Source: Deltaproteobacteria bacterium (GTDB lineage Bacteria > Desulfobacterota > Desulfobaccia > Desulfobaccales > 0-14-0-80-60-11). From it: a stretch of DNA of 42,335 bases. The stretch covers positions 1-42,335 of the forward strand of contig VGSW01000012.1 in assembly GCA_016874915.1 (NCBI GenBank). Reading direction: 5' to 3'. The position numbers were made by a program, and so were the translations under genes. This document shows positions 22,758 to 29,953 of this stretch, piece after piece (position 1 is the first letter of the stretch; every line of letters starts with the position of its first letter). The notes beneath the pieces are model-generated. The model was not told the origin of the DNA, ran no database searches, and worked only from the letters and a program-made list of their open reading frames with translations.

Positions 22758-23540
22758 ATGGGCAGGTTTTCCCGCCTTTCCTATCTGTACAAAGAATTCA
22801 CCAAAATGCTAAAAAAGCCGTCCCTGTTCCTGGAATTATTCCACCGGGAGTATTGGGCCGTTCTGCGGGCTAATTTCGCGGTGGGGAAAAGCTGGTCGGA
22901 AAACGCTCAGGGACAAGGCTTGCAAAAACGGAACTATGCGAGCTATGAAGACTATCTGGCCCACCAGAAGGTCAAGCTGGATTATATCCACCTGGTGAAA
23001 GAAGAAAGGGAAGGGTTAGCCGATTATCACGTGAAATACTGTGAGGCGCTGAGAGAGAGGCTGGAGAAACTGCCGGTGGCCTGGCCGGGGAAAACCGTCC
23101 TCTGCCTGGCCGCCCGCCTGGGCACCGAAGTCAAGTCCTTTCTGCAATTGGGCGGTTTCGCGGTGGGCATCGACCTCAACCCGGGGGAGAACAACTCCTA
23201 CGTCCTGTACGGGGACTTTCACGACCTGGTTTTCCCGGACCATTCCGTTGATGTAGTTTTTAGTAATTCTTTCGATCACGTCTATGATATAGATAAGGTA
23301 ATAAGCGAAATTAAGCGGGTTTTGAAAATGGGGGGGCTGCTCCTCCTGGAAGTGCAGCAGGGCAGCGACCAAGGCCGCAAACCGGGACTCTACGAAAGCT
23401 TCTGGTGGTCGAAGATCGACGCCCTGGCGGCGCTTCTGGAAGAACGGCAGTTAAAAATGGTGGGGCGGTTTCCCATTGAATATCCCTGGGAAGGGGAGTT
23501 TCTCATCTTTACCCCGTCCCAGGGCGACAGCGCGGATTAA
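22758..23540 (+). CDS. Class I SAM-dependent methyltransferase-like protein
   Basis: The 260-residue protein has a Methyltransf_11-like core in its second half: TVLCLAARLGTEVKSFLQLG (motif I region, about 113-132), VGIDLNPGE, a DFHDLVFPDHSVDVVFSNSFDHVYD segment with the usual motif II/III wording, and VLKMGGLLLLEVQQ. The N-terminal 100 residues are helical and not recognised. The glycine-rich loop reads LAARLGTE rather than the canonical GxGxG, so the activity is likely but not certain. The start at 22758 follows AGAAAGGGG; an upstream in-frame ATG at 22719 lies inside a repeat array. Convergent with rpmB. Confidence 0.75.
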   Translation: MGRFSRLSYLYKEFTKMLKKPSLFLELFHREYWAVLRANFAVGKSWSENAQGQGLQKRNYASYEDYLAHQKVKLDYIHLVKEEREGLADYHVKYCEALRERLEKLPVAWPGKTVLCLAARLGTEVKSFLQLGGFAVGIDLNPGENNSYVLYGDFHDLVFPDHSVDVVFSNSFDHVYDIDKVISEIKRVLKMGGLLLLEVQQGSDQGRKPGLYESFWWSKIDALAALLEERQLKMVGRFPIEYPWEGEFLIFTPSQGDSAD

Positions 23541-23548
23541 GAACCGGT

Positions 23549-23740
23549 TTACGCGGGCTTGACCACCAAGCCGGAGCGGAGACAGCGGGTGCAAACCTGG
23601 ATAAACTGCACCGTGCCTTGGCGCAAGGCCCGGACCCGGCGCAGATTGGGCTTCCACCGCCGCTTGGTTTTATTGTTGGCATGGCTCACATTGTTCCCCA
23701 CCCGGGGGCGCTTGCCGCACACATCACAGGAATAGGCCAT
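23549..23740 (-). CDS. rpmB: 50S ribosomal protein L28 (zinc-type)
   Basis: The 63-residue protein is bacterial L28, a component of the large ribosomal subunit. It has CDVCGKRP (Cys 5 and 8), [17 protein letters not shown], and a second CTRC pair (50 and 53), so it is the four-Cys zinc-binding (C+) form. GGGAGGG precedes the ATG. It is transcribed on its own, not beside rpmG, from a promoter that must lie in or upstream of the divergent protease gene; the two start codons share the CATG at 23738-23741. Confidence 0.95.
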   Translation of the reverse strand: MAYSCDVCGKRPRVGNNVSHANNKTKRRWKPNLRRVRALRQGTVQFIQVCTRCLRSGLVVKPA

Positions 23741-24719
23741 GATTTTTCCCTCCCATAAACATTATATGTTTACCTTAATTTTCTCGAAAAACAAGGGAAA
23801 AATCGGATGTCCCTCATTTTTCTGGCAAATTTGGGCGGCGGTTTTGCTCTGCCTTTGGGGGCTGGCAGGGTCGCCGGCCTGGGGCGCCACCCATCTCAAG
23901 GCCCAGGAAGAGGCGGCGCTATTTTCCCTGGCGGACCTGGACGCGGTGGACTTATCCACCAAAACGGTCACCGTGGAGCTCTACGTTTCTCCTCATCCCG
24001 AGCTGAACGCCTGCCGGCGGATGCTGCCCCAGGCCTGGGAACGGGTGGTGCGGTTCTATGCCCGCCTGGGGGTCAACCTGGTGCAGGCGCCGGCCCAGAC
24101 CCAACCGGGGGGGCTGGCTCCCGCCCGGCGGCTGCGGGTGGAGCTGTTGCCTCACAAGGAGTGGCTCAACCGCAGCTTCAAGGCCTTCAACGTGGCCCCG
24201 CCCTTCCGCCTGCGTTTTCTCCAGGTTTGCCGGGACAAATGCGCCTTCGCCCACCTGCCCCTGTCCACCATCCACATCTCTTTCAAGCGCTTTGAAGAAA
24301 CGGAACTCCGTTCCTCGCCGGGGAAAGCCGGACAAAACCACCGGGACTGGCTGGCCAACCTGATCATTCACGAGTTGGGCCACCTCATGGGCCTCTACCA
24401 CGCTCATGAATTCGCCAATGATAAGATCCCCGAGGTGCTGCCGGACAAGACCCCCAACTTCATGAGCCAGAAGATCGCCTTCAAACCCCAGCTGGGGTTC
24501 GTGGAACAGCAAAAGAGATTAGTGCACAGCTATCTTTCCCAAGGCAAGGTTTTCCGGCAGTACGAGCAGGTGGACTTCGATCCTTTGCGCTACCTGGAAT
24601 TGGTTAAGGTCCACAACGGGTTTAAGGAGCACCTGCCCAAGGTGGCGAAAATCGCCCAAAAGGTAAAGAAGGGCAAAGCCAAGACCTTTGACGATGATGA
24701 CGAGGACGACGAGGATTAG
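23739..24719 (+). CDS. Secreted metzincin-type zinc metalloprotease
   Basis: The protein (326 residues from 23739; 317 from the alternative ATG at 23766) has a basic N-terminus, a hydrophobic export segment ([18 protein letters not shown], about 27-44) and a probable signal-peptidase site at PAWGA. It carries the full metzincin zinc motif [11 protein letters not shown] (His 211, Glu 212, His 215, Gly 218, His 221) and a Met-turn candidate in NFMSQ (Met 242). It is thus likely a zinc endopeptidase acting in the periplasm or outside. It ends in a run of nine acidic residues. It is divergent from rpmB with overlapping start codons. Substrate and exact metzincin family are not recognised. Confidence 0.82.
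   Translation: MIFPSHKHYMFTLIFSKNKGKIGCPSFFWQIWAAVLLCLWGLAGSPAWGATHLKAQEEAALFSLADLDAVDLSTKTVTVELYVSPHPELNACRRMLPQAWERVVRFYARLGVNLVQAPAQTQPGGLAPARRLRVELLPHKEWLNRSFKAFNVAPPFRLRFLQVCRDKCAFAHLPLSTIHISFKRFEETELRSSPGKAGQNHRDWLANLIIHELGHLMGLYHAHEFANDKIPEVLPDKTPNFMSQKIAFKPQLGFVEQQKRLVHSYLSQGKVFRQYEQVDFDPLRYLELVKVHNGFKEHLPKVAKIAQKVKKGKAKTFDDDDEDDED
23761..23789 (-). promoter_or_regulatory. Probable rpmB promoter
   Basis: On the minus strand a perfect TATAAT (23766-23761) follows a weak TTTCGA (23789-23784) at 17-base spacing. A start about 7 bases on would give a short leader holding the GGGAGGG site. It lies within the first codons of the divergent protease gene as annotated. Confidence 0.5.
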
Positions 24720-24720
24720 A

Positions 24721-24748
24721 AGTGAGCAGTGAGCAGTGAGCAGTAAAA
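24721..24748. repeat. Heptamer array, unit AGTGAGC
   Basis: Three exact AGTGAGC units and one AGTAAAA begin one base after the protease stop codon. Confidence 0.85.
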
Positions 24749-24754
24749 GATGAA

Positions 24755-24778
24755 GGCGGGCATGGCCCGCCTTTTTTT
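24755..24778 (+). terminator. Rho-independent terminator
   Basis: GGCGGGC and GCCCGCC form a 7-bp GC stem around ATG, followed by seven T residues. It ends the protease transcript. Confidence 0.9.
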
Positions 24779-24814
24779 GTGGGGGGCCGTACCCACCCTA
24801 TAAGATTATGGAAT

Positions 24815-25501
24815 TTAAGGAGGACAAGGTTCCAAATACCATGAGTTATCTTCCCTTATATAAACATAACCGATAGGTAACAAACGATGTTCTCTTTCAT
24901 ATTGGTCAATAACCGTAATTTCTACTTTGACTTCGAGTTTTCCAGTCCCATTTACTACTACTTTTGGTGCATAGAAGTGACCAAAGATCGCAAATCTTGG
25001 GTTTAAATTCCATAAATGCTCTCCAGCATAAAGCCCAGCTTCTGGTTTTCCTATGTACTTGCCATCTAAGAATATAGCTATATTCACCAAAGCCTTAACG
25101 GGCAAAGCGTCACCAAGATGATGAATATTAAAACCGATATTCGGAAGTGTTCTTTTTGGATTATTAAATTGTTCTTGAGTTATTGTATAATTGATTGGAG
25201 GCACTAAATGGCGTGTATATTCTTCGTAAATTTGCTCACGCCTCGCCTTTAGCTCTTTGGGTCTATATTTATTTCCTTTTGGGTGTTCGGCATTATACTT
25301 TCCAATCTCACTGTGACAATCAAAACAAAGTGGAATTGCATTATCTATATTACTTGTTGATCCTTCTTTCCCTTTTTGTATTATATGAGCTATTTCTATG
25401 TTAGTTCCACATGCTTTTCCACAAAGACAACAATGACGATTGCACCAAAGGAGACATTTTATCTTATCTTCTTCGCTAAATTCACCATCTTTTTTGCCCA
25501 T
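24815..25501 (-). CDS. HNH endonuclease with C-terminal domain of unknown function
   Basis: The 228-residue protein has an N-terminal HNH nuclease fold: zinc pair CCLC (24/25-27), EIAHI with His 39, DNAIPLC with Asn 54 and Cys 59, and DCHSEIG with Cys 62 and His 63. It would cut DNA with a zinc-stabilised His-metal site. Residues about 100-228 are beta-rich, with NIGFNIHHLGDA and VVVNGTGKLEVKVEITVID, and are not recognised. The gene is strikingly AT-rich against its neighbours and probably acquired. GGAG precedes the ATG at 25501. It is a lone gene with no methyltransferase or transposase beside it, so restriction, defence or homing roles are all open. Confidence 0.83.
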   Translation of the reverse strand: MGKKDGEFSEEDKIKCLLWCNRHCCLCGKACGTNIEIAHIIQKGKEGSTSNIDNAIPLCFDCHSEIGKYNAEHPKGNKYRPKELKARREQIYEEYTRHLVPPINYTITQEQFNNPKRTLPNIGFNIHHLGDALPVKALVNIAIFLDGKYIGKPEAGLYAGEHLWNLNPRFAIFGHFYAPKVVVNGTGKLEVKVEITVIDQYEREHRLLPIGYVYIREDNSWYLEPCPP

Positions 25502-25566
25502 AAATAGTCTCCATAATTTTAAGATATAAGGAAAGTCAGCGCTCCCACAATACCTTTGTAGTGCTC

Positions 25567-25594
25567 GTAGGGGCGGTTCGCGAACCGCCCCTAC
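25567..25594. repeat. 28-bp perfect palindrome, arms GTAGGGGCGGTTCG, copy 2
   Basis: Both 14-base arms are exact inverted complements. It lies between the HNH gene and a CCGAAAA array and is the intact relative of 12927-12954. Confidence 0.9.
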
Positions 25595-25603
25595 ATGGTT
25601 TTA

Positions 25604-25635
<32 letters not shown>

Positions 25636-25639
25636 TCTT

Positions 25640-26926
25640 TTAATGCTTAAAACACCTCTGCCCCGTAAAAACCATGGCCACCGGGGGTTGAGCTTCGTTG
25701 CAGGCTTCGATGACTTCCCAGTCCCGAACCGAGCCGCCGGGGTGCACCACGGCCCGGATGCCCTCCCTGATCCCCACGTCCACCCCGTCCCGGAAGGGGA
25801 AGAAGGCGTCGGAGACCATCACCGACCCCATCAGGCCGCCCTTGGCTTCCCGGGCCTCGAGGTCGATGACCACCTTGTCGGAGGCGTCCCGTTTGGCGTT
25901 AAGAATCTCCAGTTCCAGGTTCTTATAGGGCATGCCGAATTTTTGGAAGCACAGGGCGTCGGCGTACTTGGTATAGGCTTTGAAGACGGCGATTTCCGCC
26001 ACCCCCACCCGGTCCTGCTCTCCGGTGCCGATGCCCACGGTGCACCCGTCCTTGACGAACAGCACGGAGTTGGAAGTGACGCCCTGCTCCACCCACCAGC
26101 CGAACAGCAGGTCTTCGTAATCCGCCTCCGTAGGCTCTCGCAGACACCGGTATTCCTTGCCCTGGTAAGTGGCCACCGCGGGCTTGAAGTCTTCTTTCTT
26201 CAGAATGGCATTTAAAGGAGACTGCTGCGCGATGATGCCTCCATCAATGAGGCTTTTGAACTCCACGAAGCGCAGCAGTTTGAAGTCTTCCAGGCGGTCG
26301 AAGCGGGGGACCCGGATGATGCGCAGGTCCTTGGCCTTTTTGAGGATATCCACCGTGCCGGATTCAAAATCCGGGGCGGCCACCACTTCCAGATAGTTTT
26401 GGGATACCAGCTCCGCGGTGGCCTTGTCCAGGGCCCGATTGAAGACCGCGGCGCCCCCGAACGCGGCGATGCGGTCGGCCATGTTGGCCCGGTCGTAGGC
26501 CTCGGCGAGAGATGCAGCCCAGGCGGCGCCGCAGGGGTTGTTGTGCTTGAGGATCACCGCGGCCGGCTTTTTCCCCAGAAACTTGATGATATTGAGGCCG
26601 TTGTCCAGGTCGGTTAAGTTGGTCTTGCCGGGGTGTTTGCCGGCCTGGATCATGGCCGCTTCGTCCAGGGCGCTGGTCATGGACCGGCCCGGCTCGATGA
26701 AATGACATTCTCCCAGGGTGAGGTGGCCGCCCACCAGTTCATAGAGAGCCGCTTCCTGACCGGGGTTTTCTCCATATCTCAGACCCATTTCGATGATTTC
26801 ACCTTTATCCGGCAGTTTCCAGGTGCGTTTGCGGTACACCAATTTTTGATCGCCGAAGGTGATGGTCATCTCCGGGGGAAAATGGTCCGCCATCACGGTG
26901 CGGTACATGGCCTTGATGTCGCTCAT
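25640..26926 (-). CDS. purH: AICAR formyltransferase (stand-alone PurH C-terminal domain)
   Basis: The 428-residue protein corresponds to the AICAR formyltransferase half of PurH, which formylates AICAR with 10-formyl-tetrahydrofolate in the penultimate step of IMP synthesis. Catalytic Lys and His lie in [10 protein letters not shown] (Lys 127, His 128). RYGENPGQ (50-57), [18 protein letters not shown] and a terminal RCFKH are family blocks. The N-terminal MGS-like IMP cyclohydrolase domain is absent: the protein starts about 50 residues before RYGENP. A separate cyclohydrolase must exist elsewhere, as in other species with split PurH. GGAGG lies nine bases before the ATG. It is transcribed alone. 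Confidence 0.92.
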   Translation of the reverse strand: MSDIKAMYRTVMADHFPPEMTITFGDQKLVYRKRTWKLPDKGEIIEMGLRYGENPGQEAALYELVGGHLTLGECHFIEPGRSMTSALDEAAMIQAGKHPGKTNLTDLDNGLNIIKFLGKKPAAVILKHNNPCGAAWAASLAEAYDRANMADRIAAFGGAAVFNRALDKATAELVSQNYLEVVAAPDFESGTVDILKKAKDLRIIRVPRFDRLEDFKLLRFVEFKSLIDGGIIAQQSPLNAILKKEDFKPAVATYQGKEYRCLREPTEADYEDLLFGWWVEQGVTSNSVLFVKDGCTVGIGTGEQDRVGVAEIAVFKAYTKYADALCFQKFGMPYKNLELEILNAKRDASDKVVIDLEAREAKGGLMGSVMVSDAFFPFRDGVDVGIREGIRAVVHPGGSVRDWEVIEACNEAQPPVAMVFTGQRCFKH

Positions 26927-26991
26927 GGGGCATAACCTCCGGGGGGGATTTGCCGTTATTGTGGCATGAGTGCCCGGGCTTTACAAGCCGG

Positions 26992-27020
26992 TTGTGACTC
27001 GGACGGCAAATTGGTATAAT
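26992..27020 (+). promoter_or_regulatory. Probable sigma-70-type promoter
   Basis: TTGTGA (26992-26997) and a perfect TATAAT (27015-27020) are separated by exactly 17 bases. It would drive the PPC-domain gene and the small genes after it, with a leader of about 100 bases. Confidence 0.7.
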
Positions 27021-27128
27021 GGCGGGCAAATGCCAGGATTTCAACCGGTGATCTTTTAAAAATCACCCCGGAAAATATTGGCGGCGCGGCGGGACTCGGT
27101 TCTTCATCCTATTCCTGGAGGCATGGTC

Positions 27129-27566
27129 ATGAATGTCGAGGCAACCGATGGACGGAAGTTCTTGGGGTGGTTATCCCTGGGAAGCGACCTCTTAGCAAGT
27201 CTGGAGCAGATCTGCGAATCTCAGAAAATAAAATTGGGAGAAGTCAGGGCCATCGGCGCGGTGGGTCATGCCCGCCTGGCGCACTATGATCAGATAGGGC
27301 AAAAATATAAGTATATTGACCTGCGGAAACCTCTGAATATTTTATCCCTGATGGGGAACATCTCCCTGCAGAATGGCAAGCCGTACATTCATGCCCACCT
27401 GATTTTGGGGGATGACCAGGGGCAGGTCATTGGCGGCCACCTGGCCCCAGGCACCTCGGTATTTGTCTGTGAATATGTGATTCAAGAATATTTGACCGCA
27501 GAACCGCTGGTGGGCCAGAAGGACCAAGCCACCGGACTTTATTTTTGGCCGGGTAAGCAATTCTAA
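27129..27566 (+). CDS. PPC/DUF296-domain protein
   Basis: The 145-residue protein is a single PPC (DUF296) domain, known in bacteria as a small trimeric protein and in plants attached to AT-hooks. Supporting residues are EVRAIGAVGHARLAHYD, HAHLILGDDQGQVIGGHLAPG and the late VFVCEYVIQEY strand. DNA binding is not assured for bacterial stand-alone PPC proteins. The start at 27129 is preferred because GGAGG (27117-27121) is seven bases upstream; ATG at 27123 is too close to it. The next gene starts six bases after its stop. Confidence 0.83.
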   Translation: MNVEATDGRKFLGWLSLGSDLLASLEQICESQKIKLGEVRAIGAVGHARLAHYDQIGQKYKYIDLRKPLNILSLMGNISLQNGKPYIHAHLILGDDQGQVIGGHLAPGTSVFVCEYVIQEYLTAEPLVGQKDQATGLYFWPGKQF

Positions 27567-27572
27567 CGCAGC

Positions 27573-27848
27573 ATGGAGATCAAGGGCCTGGATTTCTTTT
27601 TAGGATTCGTGTCCGGGGTGGCGGTGGGGGTGGGCCTGACCCTGGGGGTCAGGCGGGTCCGTAGTTGGCTGGGTTATTCGGAAACCGGTCGGCTCCAAGA
27701 AGAGAACCGCACCCTGAGGCGGCGGCTGGCGGAGAAAGACCGCCACGTGGGCCGGATGCTGGCGGAAACCGAGCGCCTGGCAGAGAAACTGGGGCGGAAA
27801 GAGGGCTCATCTCCAGAAGGAGACACAAGCGGAGCACCCGGCAATTGA
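27573..27848 (+). CDS. Small membrane-anchored coiled-coil protein
   Basis: The 91-residue protein has one N-terminal hydrophobic segment (FFLGFVSGVAVGVGLTLGV, about 8-26), then a charged helical stretch (GRLQEENRTLRRRLAEKDRHVGR on to about residue 76) with heptad-like leucines suited to a coiled coil. No family is recognised. It follows the PPC gene by six bases and is probably co-transcribed. A role as an anchored oligomeric scaffold is conceivable but unsupported. Confidence 0.6.
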   Translation: MEIKGLDFFLGFVSGVAVGVGLTLGVRRVRSWLGYSETGRLQEENRTLRRRLAEKDRHVGRMLAETERLAEKLGRKEGSSPEGDTSGAPGN

Positions 27849-27894
27849 TTATGGAGCACAGTCGCCCCCCGGCTGTGTCTTAAAGGAGGAAAAT

Positions 27895-28215
27895 ATGGCC
27901 AGAACAGACCTTTCTCTCACCGGGGCGGTGGTGGGCGGCGTGGCCGGCTGGGTGGCGGAAGTAGCCATCCAGGAAGTCACCGGGCATCACATCACCACGG
28001 GGCTGCTGGAAATCCTGGGCGCAGCCGCGGGGCTGTGGCGCCTGGATAAAAGGATGGGCCGCTACCTCCAGGACACCCTGGCCCAGGACCGGCGGGCCGA
28101 CGAGGATTACCGGGAGGTGAAGCGGCGCATTGAGGAGCTGACCCAGGACCTGCCGGAATTGCGGGAAATCCTGAGCAACATGGTGGACGCGGGCATCCAG
28201 GCGCAGAAGGCTTAA
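27895..28215 (+). CDS. Small protein with glycine-rich membrane-like helix
   Basis: The 106-residue protein starts with a glycine/alanine-rich segment (LTGAVVGGVAGWVAEVAIQEV), a second (TTGLLEILGAAAGLW) and then a charged helical C-terminal half. It is not recognised as a named family. AAAGGAGGAAA precedes the ATG, an excellent ribosome site. It lies 46 bases after the coiled-coil gene in what looks like one transcription unit from 27.0 kb. Confidence 0.62.
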   Translation: MARTDLSLTGAVVGGVAGWVAEVAIQEVTGHHITTGLLEILGAAAGLWRLDKRMGRYLQDTLAQDRRADEDYREVKRRIEELTQDLPELREILSNMVDAGIQAQKA

Positions 28216-28218
28216 ATG

Positions 28219-28253
28219 CAGTTTTCGGTTTTCAGTTTTCAGTTTTCGGTTAA
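28219..28253. repeat. Heptamer array, units CAGTTTT/CGGTTTT
   Basis: Five 7-bp units keep register, starting three bases after the preceding stop codon. Units are reverse complements of CTGAAAA and CCGAAAA types, mixed in one array. Confidence 0.85.
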
Positions 28254-28291
28254 AAGATTTGGATTATCGATAAAGTTTTTGAAGGTCTAAG

Positions 28292-28660
28292 ATGCTGGGG
28301 TTGAATCTGCTGGTGCGCCTGGGGCGGACCTTATTTTCCGGCCCCCTGGCCGATTCCGGGGTGCTGCCGGCCTCTTATTACCGTCACCTGGCCCTGGCCG
28401 CCATGGAGGAGGAGAATTACCCGGAAGCCCTGGGATACCTGAAATGGGCCCAAGACCGGCTGCTCACCCAGGTCTTGATTTTGCGCCTGCGGCTGCTGGC
28501 GGCCCGGCATGACCGGCAGCGCCGGGGGCTGGAAGAACTACTGGCCTCCCCGGGCCCCAATGGCCGCCAGGAAACATACCGGTCTCTGCTGGCGGAGGAG
28601 GAGCGGGCCCTGGAGCTTCTGGGAAAATACGAGGAGGCCGCCCAGGCGCTGCTGCGATAA
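28292..28660 (+). CDS. Small helical, TPR-like protein
   Basis: The 122-residue protein is predicted all-helical. SYYRHLALAAMEEENYPEALGYLKWAQDR (about 29-57) has the spacing of a tetratricopeptide repeat, and the C-terminal AEEERALELLGKYEEAAQALLR looks like a second half-repeat. It would serve in protein contacts. No signal peptide is clear, although the first 15 residues are moderately hydrophobic. It ends the run of small genes and is followed by strong hairpins. Confidence 0.6.
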   Translation: MLGLNLLVRLGRTLFSGPLADSGVLPASYYRHLALAAMEEENYPEALGYLKWAQDRLLTQVLILRLRLLAARHDRQRRGLEELLASPGPNGRQETYRSLLAEEERALELLGKYEEAAQALLR

Positions 28661-28682
28661 GGAAGCGGTTATTGGGGAAGAG

Positions 28683-28708
28683 GGGCCAGGGGCACCTGCC
28701 CCTGGCCC
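28683..28708 (+). terminator. GC hairpin, possible terminator
   Basis: Arms GGGCCAGGGGCA and TGCCCCTGGCCC form a perfect 12-bp stem 22 bases after the TPR-like gene. A TTTCCCC tail follows. It resembles the hairpin after ppdK. Confidence 0.6.
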
Positions 28709-28803
28709 TTTCCCCAAACCCCTCCCCCAGCCCCTTATACCAAGTTCAGTTTCAGATGCAACAAATTCTATAGCTAACTTATTGATAATACAATTTCTTT
28801 TAA

Positions 28804-28827
28804 CCGAAAACTGAAAACCGAAAACGG
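28804..28827. repeat. Heptamer array, units CCGAAAA/CTGAAAA
   Basis: Three units (CCGAAAA, CTGAAAA, CCGAAAA) and a partial copy, in register, between the two hairpin groups of this gap. Confidence 0.8.
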
Positions 28828-28852
28828 TATTATAAGGGGTTGGGAGGGGAGC

Positions 28853-28937
28853 TTGAGGGGAGGGCGGGGCGATTGGTTATCCCCCGGCCCTCCCCTCAAC
28901 AACCAAGGGTTCCCGCCATCGGGAACCCTTGGTTGTT
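28853..28937. terminator. Two abutting long hairpins between convergent genes
   Basis: A purine-rich arm (28853-28864) pairs with 28888-28899. Immediately after it, 28898-28915 and 28920-28937 form a perfect 18-bp stem with a four-base loop, followed by TTTTC. The outermost bases of the two stems overlap. It separates the plus-strand small genes from the minus-strand zinc-knuckle gene and could stop transcription from both sides. Confidence 0.65.
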
Positions 28938-28956
28938 TTCGGCCTTAACGGGCGGA

Positions 28957-29193
28957 TTAGCTGCTGGGCACGCTGGTGGGTTTACAAAGCAGGTCCGCGG
29001 AGGTGGCCAGCCGGCCGCACTGTTCGCAGACATACTTGATGTCTTCCAATTTGCCCTTGCAGAAGTGCTTCACATGGGGGGCCTTGTCGCCACAGTAAGC
29101 GCAGGTCATGATCTCGGTGGAAGGGTTGCAAAGATGCCCGGGATCCTCGGCAAAGGCCCCGCAGGACTGACAAGTATAAACTTTCTTGGCCAT
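28957..29193 (-). CDS. Small protein with three CxxC-x10-C knuckles
   Basis: The 78-residue protein contains three near-repeats of CxxCG-x9-C: Cys 8/11/22, 31/34/45 and 56/59/70. The first two have His two residues before the last Cys (20 and 43). Each could bind zinc with a fourth ligand from His or a neighbouring unit. No named family is assigned; rubredoxin- or zinc-ribbon-like regulators are the nearest idea. A good ribosome site (GGAGG, minus strand just beyond 29193) precedes the ATG. It is cytoplasmic by appearance. Confidence 0.7.
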   Translation of the reverse strand: MAKKVYTCQSCGAFAEDPGHLCNPSTEIMTCAYCGDKAPHVKHFCKGKLEDIKYVCEQCGRLATSADLLCKPTSVPSS

Positions 29194-29318
29194 AATTCCT
29201 CCTTTTATCCGTGGAACCTTGGTTTATTCACAAAATAAGTTCCAAAAGGTCATTGTCAACGGCGTGCGGCGGAAGATTTTGAATGAGGGCGGGAAGAGAA
29301 GGGCAGAGGTTCGAAAAA

Positions 29319-29672
29319 TTACTCCAGGTGAACAAAAACGGTTTCCCTTTCATAGGAAGCCATTAAGACCATTTCAGCCTTATCAGGGGAGAAAAACATT
29401 TTCGTTTCGAACTCTTCTCCAGGAAACCAGTCGGCCTCAAAAGTTATTCCGTTCTCCGTTTTTCTGATTTCGATTTTACATTCGTCCGCCTCTTCCACCG
29501 GCCAGATAATGTAGGCCCGGAAGCTGAGGGAAGTGGGCGACAATGTGATGCTGGCCTTCTTGGCCATCCAGGTCTCGAACCGGCTTTGATCGAATCCCGA
29601 CAGCCAATGAACCGTGATGGATCTGGGAGCAAAGCCATTGAACATGCTTGAGGTGCGTTTATCCGAGGACAT
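29319..29672 (-). CDS. Hypothetical beta-rich protein
   Basis: The 117-residue protein is not recognised. It has alternating strands (SITVHWLSGF, LSFRAYIIWPV, CKIEIRKTENGITFEADWF, TVFVHLE), no signal peptide and no cysteines beyond one. AAGGAG lies 14-15 bases upstream of the ATG, further than usual. Codon use matches the window, so it is probably a real gene, transcribed separately from the transporter downstream. Confidence 0.6.
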   Translation of the reverse strand: MSSDKRTSSMFNGFAPRSITVHWLSGFDQSRFETWMAKKASITLSPTSLSFRAYIIWPVEEADECKIEIRKTENGITFEADWFPGEEFETKMFFSPDKAEMVLMASYERETVFVHLE

Positions 29673-29707
29673 AAGCAGGTTAATTTCTCCTTAAAACCAG
29701 GGCAGTC

Positions 29708-29736
29708 ATTCAAGGTTCAAAGTTCAAAGTTCAAAG
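29708..29736. repeat. Heptamer array, unit GTTCAAA
   Basis: Four units (ATTCAAG then three GTTCAAA) in exact register, upstream of the hypothetical gene at 29319-29672. The rest of the 29673-29953 gap holds the hairpin at 29871 and no gene. Confidence 0.85.
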
Positions 29737-29870
29737 AATGGATTGTAGCCTTCCGCTCTGCCAAGCGCCTGTCCATGATTTATGGGTCGGTTAAGGCCCA
29801 TGAGTTTGAACTTTTCGAAGCAGTCGCGCCTGAGCCGTTGGCTCCCCCAAAATCATGAAAAGTACTGGTG

Positions 29871-29892
29871 GCACAGGCTTTCCAGCCTGTGC
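29871..29892. repeat. Hairpin GCACAGGCT/AGCCTGTGC
   Basis: Perfect 9-bp arms around TTCC. The sequence is a half-element of the 81-bp repeat at 11800 and 39915. Confidence 0.75.
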
Positions 29893-29953
29893 GATCAGCA
29901 CTTTCAGAGCAAAAAAGAAATAATCCATCGTCTGATCTATCTTCAGGCAACAC

